A stretch of 64,000 bases of DNA, from the NCBI RefSeq assembly GCF_009755665.1, contig NZ_CP046622.1:3100001-3164000 (forward strand), read 5' to 3'. Below are positions 45,023-53,773 of this stretch, in pieces. The position numbers and the translations under genes are program-made. This DNA comes from Variovorax paradoxus (GTDB lineage Bacteria; Pseudomonadota; Gammaproteobacteria; Burkholderiales; Burkholderiaceae_C). A model generated the notes under the pieces. That model did no database searches, had not been told where the DNA came from, and was given only the letters and a program-made list of their open reading frames with translations. Numbering within the stretch: the stretch's first letter is position 1; each line of letters starts with the position of its first letter.

Positions 45023-45138
45023 GGCTTTCTATCTCGCAGTCTTGTGTTTTCAAAGCAGGCTCCGAGTTTACTGTCCGGCGCACGCAACGGCGGGGCCTCC
45101 GGGCCGGAGCGGCCGGGTCTTTTGGTGATAATCCGTCG

Positions 45139-45927
45139 ATGACGCCATCGCCTTCTGTCGCTCCCGGGAATCCGGCCATCCTGCCGCCGCACACCCCCTT
45201 GCCGCTGTATTACAAGAACGAGGCGGAACACCAGGCGTTTCTGCGCCGCATCTTCGACAGCACCGCCGCCGACTACGACCGCATCGAGAGCGTGCTCGCC
45301 TTCGGCACCGGCCCGGCATACCGGCGGGCCGCCCTGACGCAGGCCGGTCTCGTTGCGGGTGCACAGGTGCTCGACGTCGGGATCGGCACCGGACTGGTCG
45401 CCCGCGAGGCTCTCAAGATCATCGGCCCGACGGGCAAGCTGGTGGGCGTCGATCCCAGCGTGGGAATGATGGAACAGATCAACCTGCCGGGCGTGGAGCT
45501 GGTTCCGGGCGTGGCGGAATCGCTGCCCCGGCCCGATGCCAGCTGCGACTTCGTGAGCATGGGCTATGCCATGCGCCACATCAGCGACGTGGCAGCCGCA
45601 TTCAGCGAGTTCCACCGCGTGCTGCGCCCCGGCGGCCGCCTGGTGGTGCTCGAAATCACCAAGCCGCAGGGCCGCATCGCCACCGCCCTGCTCAAGGGCT
45701 ACATGCGCGCGGTGGTGCCGCTGATCGCTCGCGTGGTCGGCCGCCGCAGCAACACCTCGGAGCTGTGGCGCTACTACTGGGACACCATCGAAGCCTGCAT
45801 TCCGCCCGAGCGCGTGCTGGAGGCATTGCGCGCCGCGGGCTTCACCGAAGTGCGCCGGCATGCGAGCCTGGGCGTTTTTTCCGAATACATGGCCCGCAAG
45901 CCAGAAAACACCGTCGAGGCCGGCTGA
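45139..45927 (+). CDS. UbiE-like class I SAM methyltransferase
   Basis: A 262-residue methyltransferase. SAM motif VLDVGIGTGLVAREAL, acidic loop VGVDPSVGMMEQ, then ESLPRPDASCDFVSMGYAMRH and VLRPGGRLVVLEITKPQG. The VLEITKPQ and AYxMRH stretches are those of the UbiE/COQ5 group of quinone methyltransferases. It ends one base before the GTG of the chorismatase gene, so it may belong to the pigment cluster, or it may serve ubiquinone synthesis. A single assignment is not possible from sequence. Confidence 0.75.
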   Translation: MTPSPSVAPGNPAILPPHTPLPLYYKNEAEHQAFLRRIFDSTAADYDRIESVLAFGTGPAYRRAALTQAGLVAGAQVLDVGIGTGLVAREALKIIGPTGKLVGVDPSVGMMEQINLPGVELVPGVAESLPRPDASCDFVSMGYAMRHISDVAAAFSEFHRVLRPGGRLVVLEITKPQGRIATALLKGYMRAVVPLIARVVGRRSNTSELWRYYWDTIEACIPPERVLEALRAAGFTEVRRHASLGVFSEYMARKPENTVEAG

Positions 45928-45928
45928 C

Positions 45929-46957
45929 GTGCGAGTACAGGGCGAAATTTCTCATCTGCGCGTCGAGCGCCTTTCACTGTCCGACAGCCTTGCGCTGACC
46001 GCCAACGGCACCGCGCCTTTTGCGGCGCTCGGCTACGGCACGCCGCACGGGCTGGCATGGATGCCGACCGTCAATGCGCGCGTGCTTTCCGCTCAGGGCG
46101 CAATGGCCGACGTGTGGCACGTGAACGGCGGGCGGGTCCAGTCGGGTACCACCGGCATCGCCCGCTGGCGCAGCAATGGCCACTGGCTGCTTGGCGCCAT
46201 CGACATCGATGAATCCGCGGAAAAACAGAACCTCGCCGAAATTGCGCACAGCGCTTACCGCGACCTCTTCAAGACGCTCGACCACGCCGCAACGCCGCAC
46301 TTGCTGCGTATCTGGAACTACCTGCCGCAGATCAATGCCGACGGCGGCGGGCTGGAGCGATACCGCCAGTTCAACCTCGGGCGGCAAGAAGCGTTTTTCG
46401 AGGCCGGCCGCGCTGCCTTCGAAGGCGCCCCTGCGGCGTGTGCGTTGGGCATTCACCAAGGCGCGCTGTCCATCCGGTTCCTGGCCGGGCAAACGGCGCC
46501 CGTGCCGGTCGAGAACCCGCGCCAGGTTTCGGCCTACCGCTATCCCGAAACTTACGGCCCGCGCTCGCCCACCTTTTCGCGCGCCGCGCTGGCGGATGTC
46601 GGCAACGGCGACGTGGCACTTTTCATCTCGGGCACCGCGAGCATCGTGGGCCACGAAACCGTTCACCAGGGAGACGTGCTGGAGCAAACGCGCGAAACGC
46701 TGCGCAACCTCGAAGCGGTGATCGCGGCGGCCAACAGCCAGGTCACGGCCACGTTTTCTCTCGCCAAGCTCGACTGCGTGGTTTATGTGCGCCATCCGGC
46801 CGACACCGAGGCGGTGCGCAGCGTGCTCGAGAACGCGGTGGGCGCCGACGCGCCGATGATCCGCCATGCGGTCTACCTGGAGGCGGACATCTGCCGCAGC
46901 GACCTGCTGGTGGAGATCGAAGCCCACGCCGTCGCCCCGGGTCGCCTGCGGGCCTGA
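45929..46957 (+). CDS. Chorismatase of the FkbO/Hyg5/XanB2 family (hydroxybenzoate-forming)
   Basis: About 342 residues with the two-lobed arrangement of chorismatases: N-terminal half with GTPHGLAWMPTVNARVL, the central LRIWNYLPQIN and RYRQFNLGRQEAF, and a C-terminal half with PRSPTFSRAAL and FISGTASIVGH. The IWNYLPQIN, YGPRSPTFSRA and FISGTASI blocks are family hallmarks. XanB2-type enzymes turn chorismate into 3- and 4-hydroxybenzoate, starter units for xanthomonadin-type pigments and coenzyme Q. The GTG start at 45929 is inferred from its spacing after the methyltransferase stop and from family length. There is no independent ribosome site, suggesting coupling. Confidence 0.85.
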   Translation: MRVQGEISHLRVERLSLSDSLALTANGTAPFAALGYGTPHGLAWMPTVNARVLSAQGAMADVWHVNGGRVQSGTTGIARWRSNGHWLLGAIDIDESAEKQNLAEIAHSAYRDLFKTLDHAATPHLLRIWNYLPQINADGGGLERYRQFNLGRQEAFFEAGRAAFEGAPAACALGIHQGALSIRFLAGQTAPVPVENPRQVSAYRYPETYGPRSPTFSRAALADVGNGDVALFISGTASIVGHETVHQGDVLEQTRETLRNLEAVIAAANSQVTATFSLAKLDCVVYVRHPADTEAVRSVLENAVGADAPMIRHAVYLEADICRSDLLVEIEAHAVAPGRLRA

Positions 46958-46988
46958 CCCGTCGTTGCGATTCGATCGGACCGACGAG

Positions 46989-47792
46989 ATGTCGATGACC
47001 CGCGTGCTGCGCATTCTCACGACCATTCCGCTCGCGTTGATGCTCTACGCGCTGCTGCTGTTCCTGGGCCTGATTTCGCTGGTCTGGAACTTCGTCGCCA
47101 TGCTGCTGTATCCGGTCATGCCGGAGGCGCCCGCGCGCAAGCTGGGCCGCCTGACCATCGCGTTTGCGTACCGCATGTTCTGGGGCCTGGCCTCCGTGAC
47201 CGGAATGATGCGCATCGACGCGAGCTGCCTCGACCCGATGCGCAGCGAGCCCGGCGTGATCTTCGTTGCCAACCACCCCACGATGCTCGACGCGCTGCTG
47301 CTGGTGGCGCGGCTGCCGCGCAGTGCCTGCATCATGAAGGCCGACCTGCTGCGCAACATCTTTCTTGGCGCGGGTGCGCGCCTTGCGCGCTACATCAGCA
47401 ACGAATCGGCGCGCACCATGGTGCGCTTGGCGGTGGCTGACCTTCGCAACGGTGGGCAGCTGGTCATTTTTCCGGAGGGCACGCGCACGGTAACGCCGCC
47501 GCTCAATCCCTTCGGCCACGGCGTGACGCTGATTGCCAAGCTCGCGCAGGCCCCCATCCAGACCGTGTTCATCGAAACCGATTCGCCGTACCTCAGCAAG
47601 GGCTGGCCGCTGTGGCGCGTGCCGCCGCTGCCCATCGTCTTCAAGCTGCGGCTGGGCGAGCGGTTCGCGCCCTTGCAGGACAGCCACGTGCTGCAATCGG
47701 AGCTGGAACAATACTTTCGCCAAAACATGGAACAGCGCGCCACCGACGCGTCCCCCGCATGCCAGACGCCTCGCGCACACACCTTGTCCTAA
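46989..47792 (+). CDS. PlsC-like 1-acylglycerol-3-phosphate-type acyltransferase
   Basis: A 267-residue membrane protein with two N-terminal hydrophobic helices (about residues 10-45) and the PlsC motifs NHPTMLD (HX4D), FPEGTRT and a later ETDSPYLSKGWPL. It transfers an acyl group to a lipid acceptor at the inner membrane. In this cluster it is probably the acyltransferase that loads the finished pigment acyl onto its lipid anchor (inference). Its last 34 bp overlap the next gene. Confidence 0.8.
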   Translation: MSMTRVLRILTTIPLALMLYALLLFLGLISLVWNFVAMLLYPVMPEAPARKLGRLTIAFAYRMFWGLASVTGMMRIDASCLDPMRSEPGVIFVANHPTMLDALLLVARLPRSACIMKADLLRNIFLGAGARLARYISNESARTMVRLAVADLRNGGQLVIFPEGTRTVTPPLNPFGHGVTLIAKLAQAPIQTVFIETDSPYLSKGWPLWRVPPLPIVFKLRLGERFAPLQDSHVLQSELEQYFRQNMEQRATDASPACQTPRAHTLS

Positions 47793-48535
47793 TTCCCAGC
47801 TACAACACGGGCGAACGCCTGTTTTCGACCGTCGAAGCGGCGCGCGCCCAATGGAACCCCGTGTGGGTGGTGGTGGACGGCAGCACCGACGGCACCGGTG
47901 AACGCCTGCAGCAAATGGCCGCACACGACCCGGGCCTGCGGGTCTGGCTGCTGCCGCAAAACCAGGGCAAGGGCGCAGCCGTGCTGCACGGCCTGCGCGC
48001 GGCGCGCGAGGCCGGTTTCACGCACGCGCTGACCATGGATTCGGACGGCCAGCATCCGGCCGACCTGATTCCTTCGTTCATGGCCGCATCGCAGGCGCGG
48101 CCCGAAACCATGGTCCTCGGCCGGCCGGTGTTCGATGCCTCCGCGCCGCTACTGCGCGTGCGCGGAAGGCGCGTGTCCAACGGCTGGACCCAGCTCGAAA
48201 CCCTGTTTGCCGGCGTCGGCGATTCGCTCTACGGATTTCGCGTGTACCCGGTGCCCGACCTGATCGCCGTGATGGCGCGGCAACCGTGGATGCGCCGCTT
48301 CGACTTCGACACCGAAGCCGTCGTGCGGCTGGCCTGGCGCGGCGTCAAGCCCGTGAACATCGATGCACCGGTGAAGTACCTGAGCGCCGAGGAAGGCGGG
48401 GTTTCGCACTTTCGCTACGGGCGCGACAACGTGCTGCTGACGTGGATGCACACGCGGCTGATGGTCGAATTCGTGCTGCGGCTGCCGGGGCTTGTGTTTC
48501 GCAAGCTTCGGGGGGCGCCGCCTTTTCAGAAATAG
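47759..48535 (+). CDS. Family 2 glycosyltransferase
   Basis: A 258-residue GT2 enzyme. HLVLIPSYNTGERL at the N-terminus, VVDGSTDGTGERL and MDSDGQHPAD (DxD-like metal site), and a later RFDFDTEAVVRLAW. It starts by ATG inside the preceding acyltransferase gene. Xanthomonadin-type clusters often carry a similar glycosyltransferase (family knowledge), so the aryl polyene may be glycosylated or moved to a sugar lipid, but the donor is unknown. It is the last gene of the rightward half of the cluster; stop to FabG stop is about 30 bp. Confidence 0.8.
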   Translation: MPDASRTHLVLIPSYNTGERLFSTVEAARAQWNPVWVVVDGSTDGTGERLQQMAAHDPGLRVWLLPQNQGKGAAVLHGLRAAREAGFTHALTMDSDGQHPADLIPSFMAASQARPETMVLGRPVFDASAPLLRVRGRRVSNGWTQLETLFAGVGDSLYGFRVYPVPDLIAVMARQPWMRRFDFDTEAVVRLAWRGVKPVNIDAPVKYLSAEEGGVSHFRYGRDNVLLTWMHTRLMVEFVLRLPGLVFRKLRGAPPFQK

Positions 48536-48566
48536 CGCTTCGGGGGGCGTCCGGCGGCAGAAAAAC

Positions 48567-49298
48567 TCAGATCATTCCGCCGTTGATCGAAATCACCTGC
48601 CCCGTGATGTAGGCTGCCTCGTCGCTGGCCAGGAACGAGGCGAGCGCCGCCACTTCCTGCGGCGTTCCGGCGCGCTTCATCGGGACCATCTGGTTGACCA
48701 TGGCGGGGTCGAAGGCGGCGTTGGCCATGGGCGAGGCGATGATGCCCGGCGCAATGGCGTTGACCGTGACACCGCGCGAGGCCACCTCCAGAGACAACGC
48801 CTTTGTCGCGCTGTTGAGCGCACCCTTGGCGGCCGCATAGTTGACCTGTCCGCGGTTGCCGGTCAGCGCCGAGACCGACGAGATATTGAGCACGCGGCCC
48901 CAACGCGTTCGCATCATCGGCAGCAGCAATGGCTGGGTCACGCGAAAGAAGCCGTTGAGCGAAACATCGATCACCTTGTGCCACTGGTCGGCGCGCATGC
49001 CGGGCAGTACCGCGTCGTCGTGCACGCCGGCGTTGTTGACGACGATCTGGACTGGCCCATCTTCGAGCATGCGTTCGCACGCCACGCGGCAGGCTTCATC
49101 GCTGCGCAGGTCGAACACGTGGCACTCGGCCTTGCCGCCCGCGGCCGCAATGGTGGCCGCCAACTGCTCCACCGCTTCGGGACGCGAGTTGGCGTGCAGC
49201 AGCACCGTGGCGCCGTCGCGTGCCAGGCGCTCGGCCATGGCCGCGCCCAATGCGCCACTTGCGCCTGTGATCAGTGCACGTTTTCCTTCAAGGCTCAT
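48567..49298 (-). CDS. 3-oxoacyl-ACP reductase, FabG-like (aryl-polyene cluster)
   Basis: A 243-residue short-chain dehydrogenase/reductase. TGASGALGAAMAERLARDG nucleotide loop, NISSVSALTGNRGQVNYAAAKGAL with the Ser-Tyr-Lys triad, and PGIIASPM. This is the FabG pattern: it reduces 3-ketoacyl-ACP with NADPH. In aryl-polyene clusters one such enzyme (ApeQ type) acts in chain building. It ends the leftward operon and overlaps the preceding dehydratase by ATGA. Confidence 0.88.
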   Translation of the reverse strand: MSLEGKRALITGASGALGAAMAERLARDGATVLLHANSRPEAVEQLAATIAAAGGKAECHVFDLRSDEACRVACERMLEDGPVQIVVNNAGVHDDAVLPGMRADQWHKVIDVSLNGFFRVTQPLLLPMMRTRWGRVLNISSVSALTGNRGQVNYAAAKGALNSATKALSLEVASRGVTVNAIAPGIIASPMANAAFDPAMVNQMVPMKRAGTPQEVAALASFLASDEAAYITGQVISINGGMI

Positions 49299-49768
49299 GA
49301 GGTGATGGCTCCGGTTGCAAGCGGCGTGTTCAGCACCACCACAGCGCGGCCTTCGGCCAGCATGAGGCCGTCACTGTCCTTCACCGCGAATTCATAAAGG
49401 ATCTGGTTCGTATCGCCCGAAAGGCGCCGCGCGTGCACCTGCAGTGCGCCGGCAATGTCGTCGAGCCGAGCGACCGAGAGGCGTACGTTGCGCGCACTCG
49501 CCAGAAAGCCGGCCGATGGCTCGCTTCCTTCGGCGGCCAGCAGACCACCGTGCAGCGCCATCGCCTGCGCGGCGTATTCGATTGCGTTGGGCGCGAGCAG
49601 GCCGCCTGCCGTTCGCAGAGGGTTGTCGGGCAGTGCGTGCGTGCGGGTGCTGCAATGAATCGACTCGGCATCCCAGCGCTCCAGCCAGTCGAGCAGGCAC
49701 ATGCTGCCGCTATGCGGAATGCGCTGCGCAATGCCCGCGCGGTCGAGCGTTTGCGGGGCGGTTGTCAC
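49295..49768 (-). CDS. Hotdog-fold 3-hydroxyacyl-ACP dehydratase (ApeP-like)
   Basis: A 157-residue protein resembling FabA/FabZ-like dehydratases: RIPHSGSMCLLDWL near the N-terminus and AIEYAAQAMALHGGLLA in the middle. ApeP-type dehydratases remove water from 3-hydroxyacyl-ACP and make the double bonds in aryl polyenes (family knowledge). The GTG at 49768 overlaps the methyltransferase stop as GTGA, which fixes the start. Confidence 0.8.
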   Translation of the reverse strand: MTTAPQTLDRAGIAQRIPHSGSMCLLDWLERWDAESIHCSTRTHALPDNPLRTAGGLLAPNAIEYAAQAMALHGGLLAAEGSEPSAGFLASARNVRLSVARLDDIAGALQVHARRLSGDTNQILYEFAVKDSDGLMLAEGRAVVVLNTPLATGAITS

Positions 49769-50538
49769 GCAGAAGGCTCCAGGTCGGCCACCAGCAGCAC
49801 GTTGGCAAAGGGGGTGCCTTCGCTCATGGGAATGCTCTGCACGCTGAAGCCCAGCCGCTGCAGCACCGCGATCCAGTCGGCCAGTGGACGGCCCCAGGTG
49901 GGCGACACCTTGTGGCCGCGGATGCGCGTTACCGTGCGGTCGACCCACTGGCTGATGGCAAAGCCGCGCTTGCTCGATGCATCGCCCACGCGCAGCAACA
50001 GCCGCGCGTTCGGATTGCCGCCGCGCTGCAACGCGTCGCGCACACGCTGCAGAACGCTGTCTTGCGCCTCGATGTTCACGTAGTGAAGCACGTCGAGAAT
50101 CACGACCAGATCGCAGTCCGGCAGCGCCGCCGAGCACATGTCGGCGCAGACCAGCTTCGGCGTCGGTTGCAGATGGCCGATGGAAGCCTCGGCACGCGCC
50201 ACGTCCTTGGGCATCAGTTCGATGCCGGTGTAGTCGGCCGCTGCCGGCGTCGGCTTCCACGAAGCCGGCCAGCGGCCCTGTGCCTGCATCTGGCTCATCG
50301 ATGCGAGCAGGCTCGCGAAAAGCCCCTGCCCGCAGCCGATGTCGACCACGCGCCGATGCTCCGCGCCGATCAAGCCGCGCTCGAGCAGCCCGCGAAACAC
50401 CGGGTCGCGCCCCAGCTTGCCGCGCGCGAAATGCCACGCAAAGCTGCCGCCCTTCTTGTAGGGAATGGTGGCGGCTTCGTGCAGCTCGCGCCAAGCGCTG
50501 CCGGTGGTGCCGGTCGACGAAGGCAGCACCGCGCTCAT
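49765..50538 (-). CDS. SAM-dependent methyltransferase (aryl-polyene cluster)
   Basis: A 257-residue class I methyltransferase: VVDIGCGQGLFASLLAS, then VILDVLHYVN and ARLLLRVGDASSKRGF. Aryl-polyene clusters carry a methyltransferase at this position that adds a methyl group to the aryl head group (family knowledge, inferred here). It overlaps the deacetylase stop by ATGA upstream and the hotdog start by GTGA downstream. Confidence 0.8.
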   Translation of the reverse strand: MSAVLPSSTGTTGSAWRELHEAATIPYKKGGSFAWHFARGKLGRDPVFRGLLERGLIGAEHRRVVDIGCGQGLFASLLASMSQMQAQGRWPASWKPTPAAADYTGIELMPKDVARAEASIGHLQPTPKLVCADMCSAALPDCDLVVILDVLHYVNIEAQDSVLQRVRDALQRGGNPNARLLLRVGDASSKRGFAISQWVDRTVTRIRGHKVSPTWGRPLADWIAVLQRLGFSVQSIPMSEGTPFANVLLVADLEPSA

Positions 50539-51377
50539 GGCTTCAGGCCCTCGGGCAAAGTGACGGCGCTAAGGCCTTCGGCGCGCAGGCGTTCGAGCAC
50601 CAAGGGCAATACCTCCAACAACACTGGGTTTCCTTCAGGGGTGCGCGCGGCGTTGCCGTCGTGCAAAAGCAGGATGTCGCGCGCCTGCAGGTTGCGGGCT
50701 AGGCGCGCCATGACCTTGGCGGGATCGCCTTCGCGCGTGTCGAAGCCGCGACGCGTCCAGCTCACGAGCGAAAGGCCGAGGCGGTGCAGCACAGGCTCCA
50801 GGAATGGGTTGCGCAGGCCGGCTGGCGCACGGAAACAGGTCGGGCGCTGGCCCGTGGTTTCCGCAAGGATTTCCTGCGCCCGCGCAATCTCGCTCGCAAA
50901 GCCCCGGGGGCCGAGAAAAGAAAAATTGTGCCGATGCCGCGCAGTGTGGTTCTGGATGCTGTGGCCCCGCGCCACGATCTCGCGCGCGAGCGCCGGCTGC
51001 GCAAGCACGCGCTCGGCAATGCAGAAGAAGGTGGCGCGCTGGCCATGCGCGTCCAACAGGTCGAGCACCCGAGGCGTGACCTCGGGCTCGGGGCCGTCGT
51101 CGATGGTGATGGCCACTTCGCGCCGGGCGCCGGCCGCCTCGGGCAGGCGCGTGACGTTGGGTCCCAGAAGGCTGCTGCGCGGCGTGAGCCCCGCGCCGGT
51201 GATGAGCGCATGGTTCAGCACGACGGCGCCGATGGCCCAGGGCATCGCCCCCGGCACCAGCGCGCCCGCACCGATGGCGGCCACGTGCACGGCCGCGCTC
51301 GCGCGAATGGCCGGCGGCCAGGGCCACGATTCAGACGGTGCGGCGGATGCGGATGACATGGCTCGGGATTTTCCCAT
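50535..51377 (-). CDS. NodB-like polysaccharide deacetylase
   Basis: A 280-residue carbohydrate esterase 4 protein with a membrane-like N-terminal part (about residues 25-62). Catalytic motifs are TIDDGPEP (Asp93-Asp94), the metal-binding HTARHRHNF and RAPAG. Such enzymes remove acetyl groups from sugars in the cell envelope. Within an aryl-polyene-like cluster its target is unclear. The ATG 51377 overlaps the MMPL stop as TGATG; an internal ATG at 51359 is possible. Confidence 0.82.
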   Translation of the reverse strand: MGKSRAMSSASAAPSESWPWPPAIRASAAVHVAAIGAGALVPGAMPWAIGAVVLNHALITGAGLTPRSSLLGPNVTRLPEAAGARREVAITIDDGPEPEVTPRVLDLLDAHGQRATFFCIAERVLAQPALAREIVARGHSIQNHTARHRHNFSFLGPRGFASEIARAQEILAETTGQRPTCFRAPAGLRNPFLEPVLHRLGLSLVSWTRRGFDTREGDPAKVMARLARNLQARDILLLHDGNAARTPEGNPVLLEVLPLVLERLRAEGLSAVTLPEGLKP

Positions 51378-53773
51378 CAGCCGCGCGCGGGCGGCGGCGC
51401 CATCCGGCTCGCGAAGGCGGCCGAGAGCAGCAACGCCAGCAAGGCGCCCGGCGCGACCACGCGGCCGATCGACGACAGCGCTGGAATGTCCGAAATCGCG
51501 ATCAGCCCGAAAGACACCACGGTTGTCAGGTTGGCCAGCATCAGCGAGGCCAGCGTGTCCTCGTCGGCCCGGCCCGCCACGCGCAGCTGGTCGAAGAACA
51601 GCGCGTAGTTGGAGCCGACCGCCACGATCAGCAGCAGCCCGACAAGATGAAGGATGCCCAGCGGCACCTGGAGCACGGCCATGCCGCCGAGCGTGAGCAC
51701 CACCGCGACCACCAGCGGCTGGCACACCGCGAGCAGGCGCTTGCCCGAACGCAGGTAGATGCCGAGCAGCACCACCACGGCCAATGCGCCGAGCAGCACC
51801 TGCACGAAGGCCTCGTGCAGGTAGCGCTGATAGAGCCCGGCGAGTTCCCGGCCCACGTCGACCACCTGCACTTCAGGCGCACCGGCGAGCGCCGCTTCGA
51901 GCCGCCCCGCGTCGAACTTCGGGCCCGGATGAAGAACCACCAGCGTCGACCAGCCGCCGCCGGGGCGCTGGTACATGAGCGTGTTGACGACCGAACCGAG
52001 CGGCCCGTCCTTCAGGTCGGCGCGCCGCACCGGCGCCAGCTTGCGCGCGGCTTCCACTTCGGCCAGGAAGGGACCCAAGCGCGTGGCGGGCAACGGCGAG
52101 CCTTGCGTGGCCTCGGCGAGCCGGGTTCGCAGGGTCTCGCCGTCCGGCAGGCTGGCGAGGCGCGCCGCCTGGGTGGCCACGCTCGGGAGCACGCGCGTCA
52201 CGGTTTCGAAGCCGCCGAGCTCGCCCTTGTCGACCAGCGCCTCGAGCCGCGCCGCGGCCGCCTCGGTGTTGCGCAGTGCAGCCTCTTCGTCGGCACCGTA
52301 GACCACCACCAGCGTGCTGCCGTCGCCCGTGCCGATGTCGGCGCGCAGCATTTCGTCGAGCTGCTGGGCCGACTTGGGCACCGGGCTCATCGCGCCGAGA
52401 TCGGCGCGCCAGAGATGCCCCCCCTGCCAGATGACCAGCGCCAGCGCGGCCACTCCGAGCCCGGCCAGCACCCAGCGCAGGCGCGGCAGGCCGCGAACCA
52501 GCAGGCCGGCGCCGCGTGCCATGTACTTGCGCATGCCCATGCCGGTGGCGCCGTCCGGCGCGAGCATGGGCAATGCGTAGCGCGTGGCGAGCGCGGCGGC
52601 CACGAGCCCCGCAATCGAGAAAACACCCAACTGGGCCAGGCCCGGAAAGCCAGAGAACACCAGCGCCGCAAACCCGCACACCGATGTGAGCAGCCCAAGC
52701 CGCACAGTGGGCCAATGCACATCGCGCCACCTTGCCCAGCCGGTGCCGGCCACGGCCGCGCCGCGCGCCTGAATGAGGTAGTAGATCGCGTAGTCGACCG
52801 TCTCGCCGATCAGCGTGCTGCCAAAGCCCAGCGTCATGCCGTGCACGGAACCGAACACCATGCTCACCGCGGCAGTGCCGATGACCACGCCCGTGGCCAC
52901 GGGCAAAAACGCGATGACCAGCGCGCGCGGCGAGGCGAACGCCAGCAGCAGCAACCCGCCCATCACGATGCCGCCCACGATCGCAAGGTGGATCGCTTCG
53001 GTCTTGATCTTGTCGCGGCTCAGCACCGAAAACACCGGCGGCCCGCTGAGCAGCAGCTTGGGCCCGGCCTCGCCCATGCCGCGCGTTGCGGCATCGAAGG
53101 CCGCATGCACGCGCGCAATGGCCGCGGCCTGTGCGTCGAGGTCGCTGCCCGCGGCGCGCGTGGTGGCAATCATGAGCGCGCGCGGCGCGGTGCGCGACAT
53201 CCACACGCCGCCCTCGGTACGCGGCGCGCTTGCCGGCGCCAGGTCCACGGCAATGCGCTGCGTCTCTCCGGTGGGGTCGCGATCGAGCAACGGCTTGATC
53301 ACGTTGCCGGCCGGCGTGCCCAGCATCGACAGCGTTTCGTTGATTGCGTCGCGCAATCCGTCGACTGTGAACTGCTCGGGCCTGACGCCCGGCGAGAGCT
53401 GGTAGCGATGATCGAAGACCCAGGTACCAGCTTCGGTCCAGTCGCCGGTGTCGCCGTTCTGGATCAGGTCGAACAGCTGGCTCTCGCGCATGGCCTTGGC
53501 CACCGCGCGGGACACCGCGGCGCGCTGCTCCACGCTGGCACCGCCCTCGATGCCGAGCAGCAGCGTGCGCGACGCCACGCCGCTTTGCAGTTGCTCGATG
53601 AGCACCTGCTGCCGCACGTCGGGGCTCTTGGGCAGGAAGGCCGAAAGGTCGGCGCTGAAATGCGTACGCGCAATTTGCACCGCGCCGCCGATCAGGACCA
53701 GCGCCCACACCAGCAGCACCAACGCGCGGCGCTGCCAACTCGGCGGGCCTGCCGCGGTGTCGCGCCCGGTCAC
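51377..53773 (-). CDS. MMPL/RND-family exporter
   Basis: A 798-residue inner-membrane protein. A short cytoplasmic start leads into the first membrane helix, then a periplasmic domain of about 200 residues, a five-helix bundle, a second periplasmic domain and a last helix bundle, giving about twelve helices. This is the MmpL/RND lipid exporter layout. In aryl-polyene clusters the MMPL member (ApeK type) moves the product or its lipid precursor. The start is GTG 53773, set by GTGA overlap with the LolA-like gene. Confidence 0.87.
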   Translation of the reverse strand: MTGRDTAAGPPSWQRRALVLLVWALVLIGGAVQIARTHFSADLSAFLPKSPDVRQQVLIEQLQSGVASRTLLLGIEGGASVEQRAAVSRAVAKAMRESQLFDLIQNGDTGDWTEAGTWVFDHRYQLSPGVRPEQFTVDGLRDAINETLSMLGTPAGNVIKPLLDRDPTGETQRIAVDLAPASAPRTEGGVWMSRTAPRALMIATTRAAGSDLDAQAAAIARVHAAFDAATRGMGEAGPKLLLSGPPVFSVLSRDKIKTEAIHLAIVGGIVMGGLLLLAFASPRALVIAFLPVATGVVIGTAAVSMVFGSVHGMTLGFGSTLIGETVDYAIYYLIQARGAAVAGTGWARWRDVHWPTVRLGLLTSVCGFAALVFSGFPGLAQLGVFSIAGLVAAALATRYALPMLAPDGATGMGMRKYMARGAGLLVRGLPRLRWVLAGLGVAALALVIWQGGHLWRADLGAMSPVPKSAQQLDEMLRADIGTGDGSTLVVVYGADEEAALRNTEAAAARLEALVDKGELGGFETVTRVLPSVATQAARLASLPDGETLRTRLAEATQGSPLPATRLGPFLAEVEAARKLAPVRRADLKDGPLGSVVNTLMYQRPGGGWSTLVVLHPGPKFDAGRLEAALAGAPEVQVVDVGRELAGLYQRYLHEAFVQVLLGALAVVVLLGIYLRSGKRLLAVCQPLVVAVVLTLGGMAVLQVPLGILHLVGLLLIVAVGSNYALFFDQLRVAGRADEDTLASLMLANLTTVVSFGLIAISDIPALSSIGRVVAPGALLALLLSAAFASRMAPPPARG

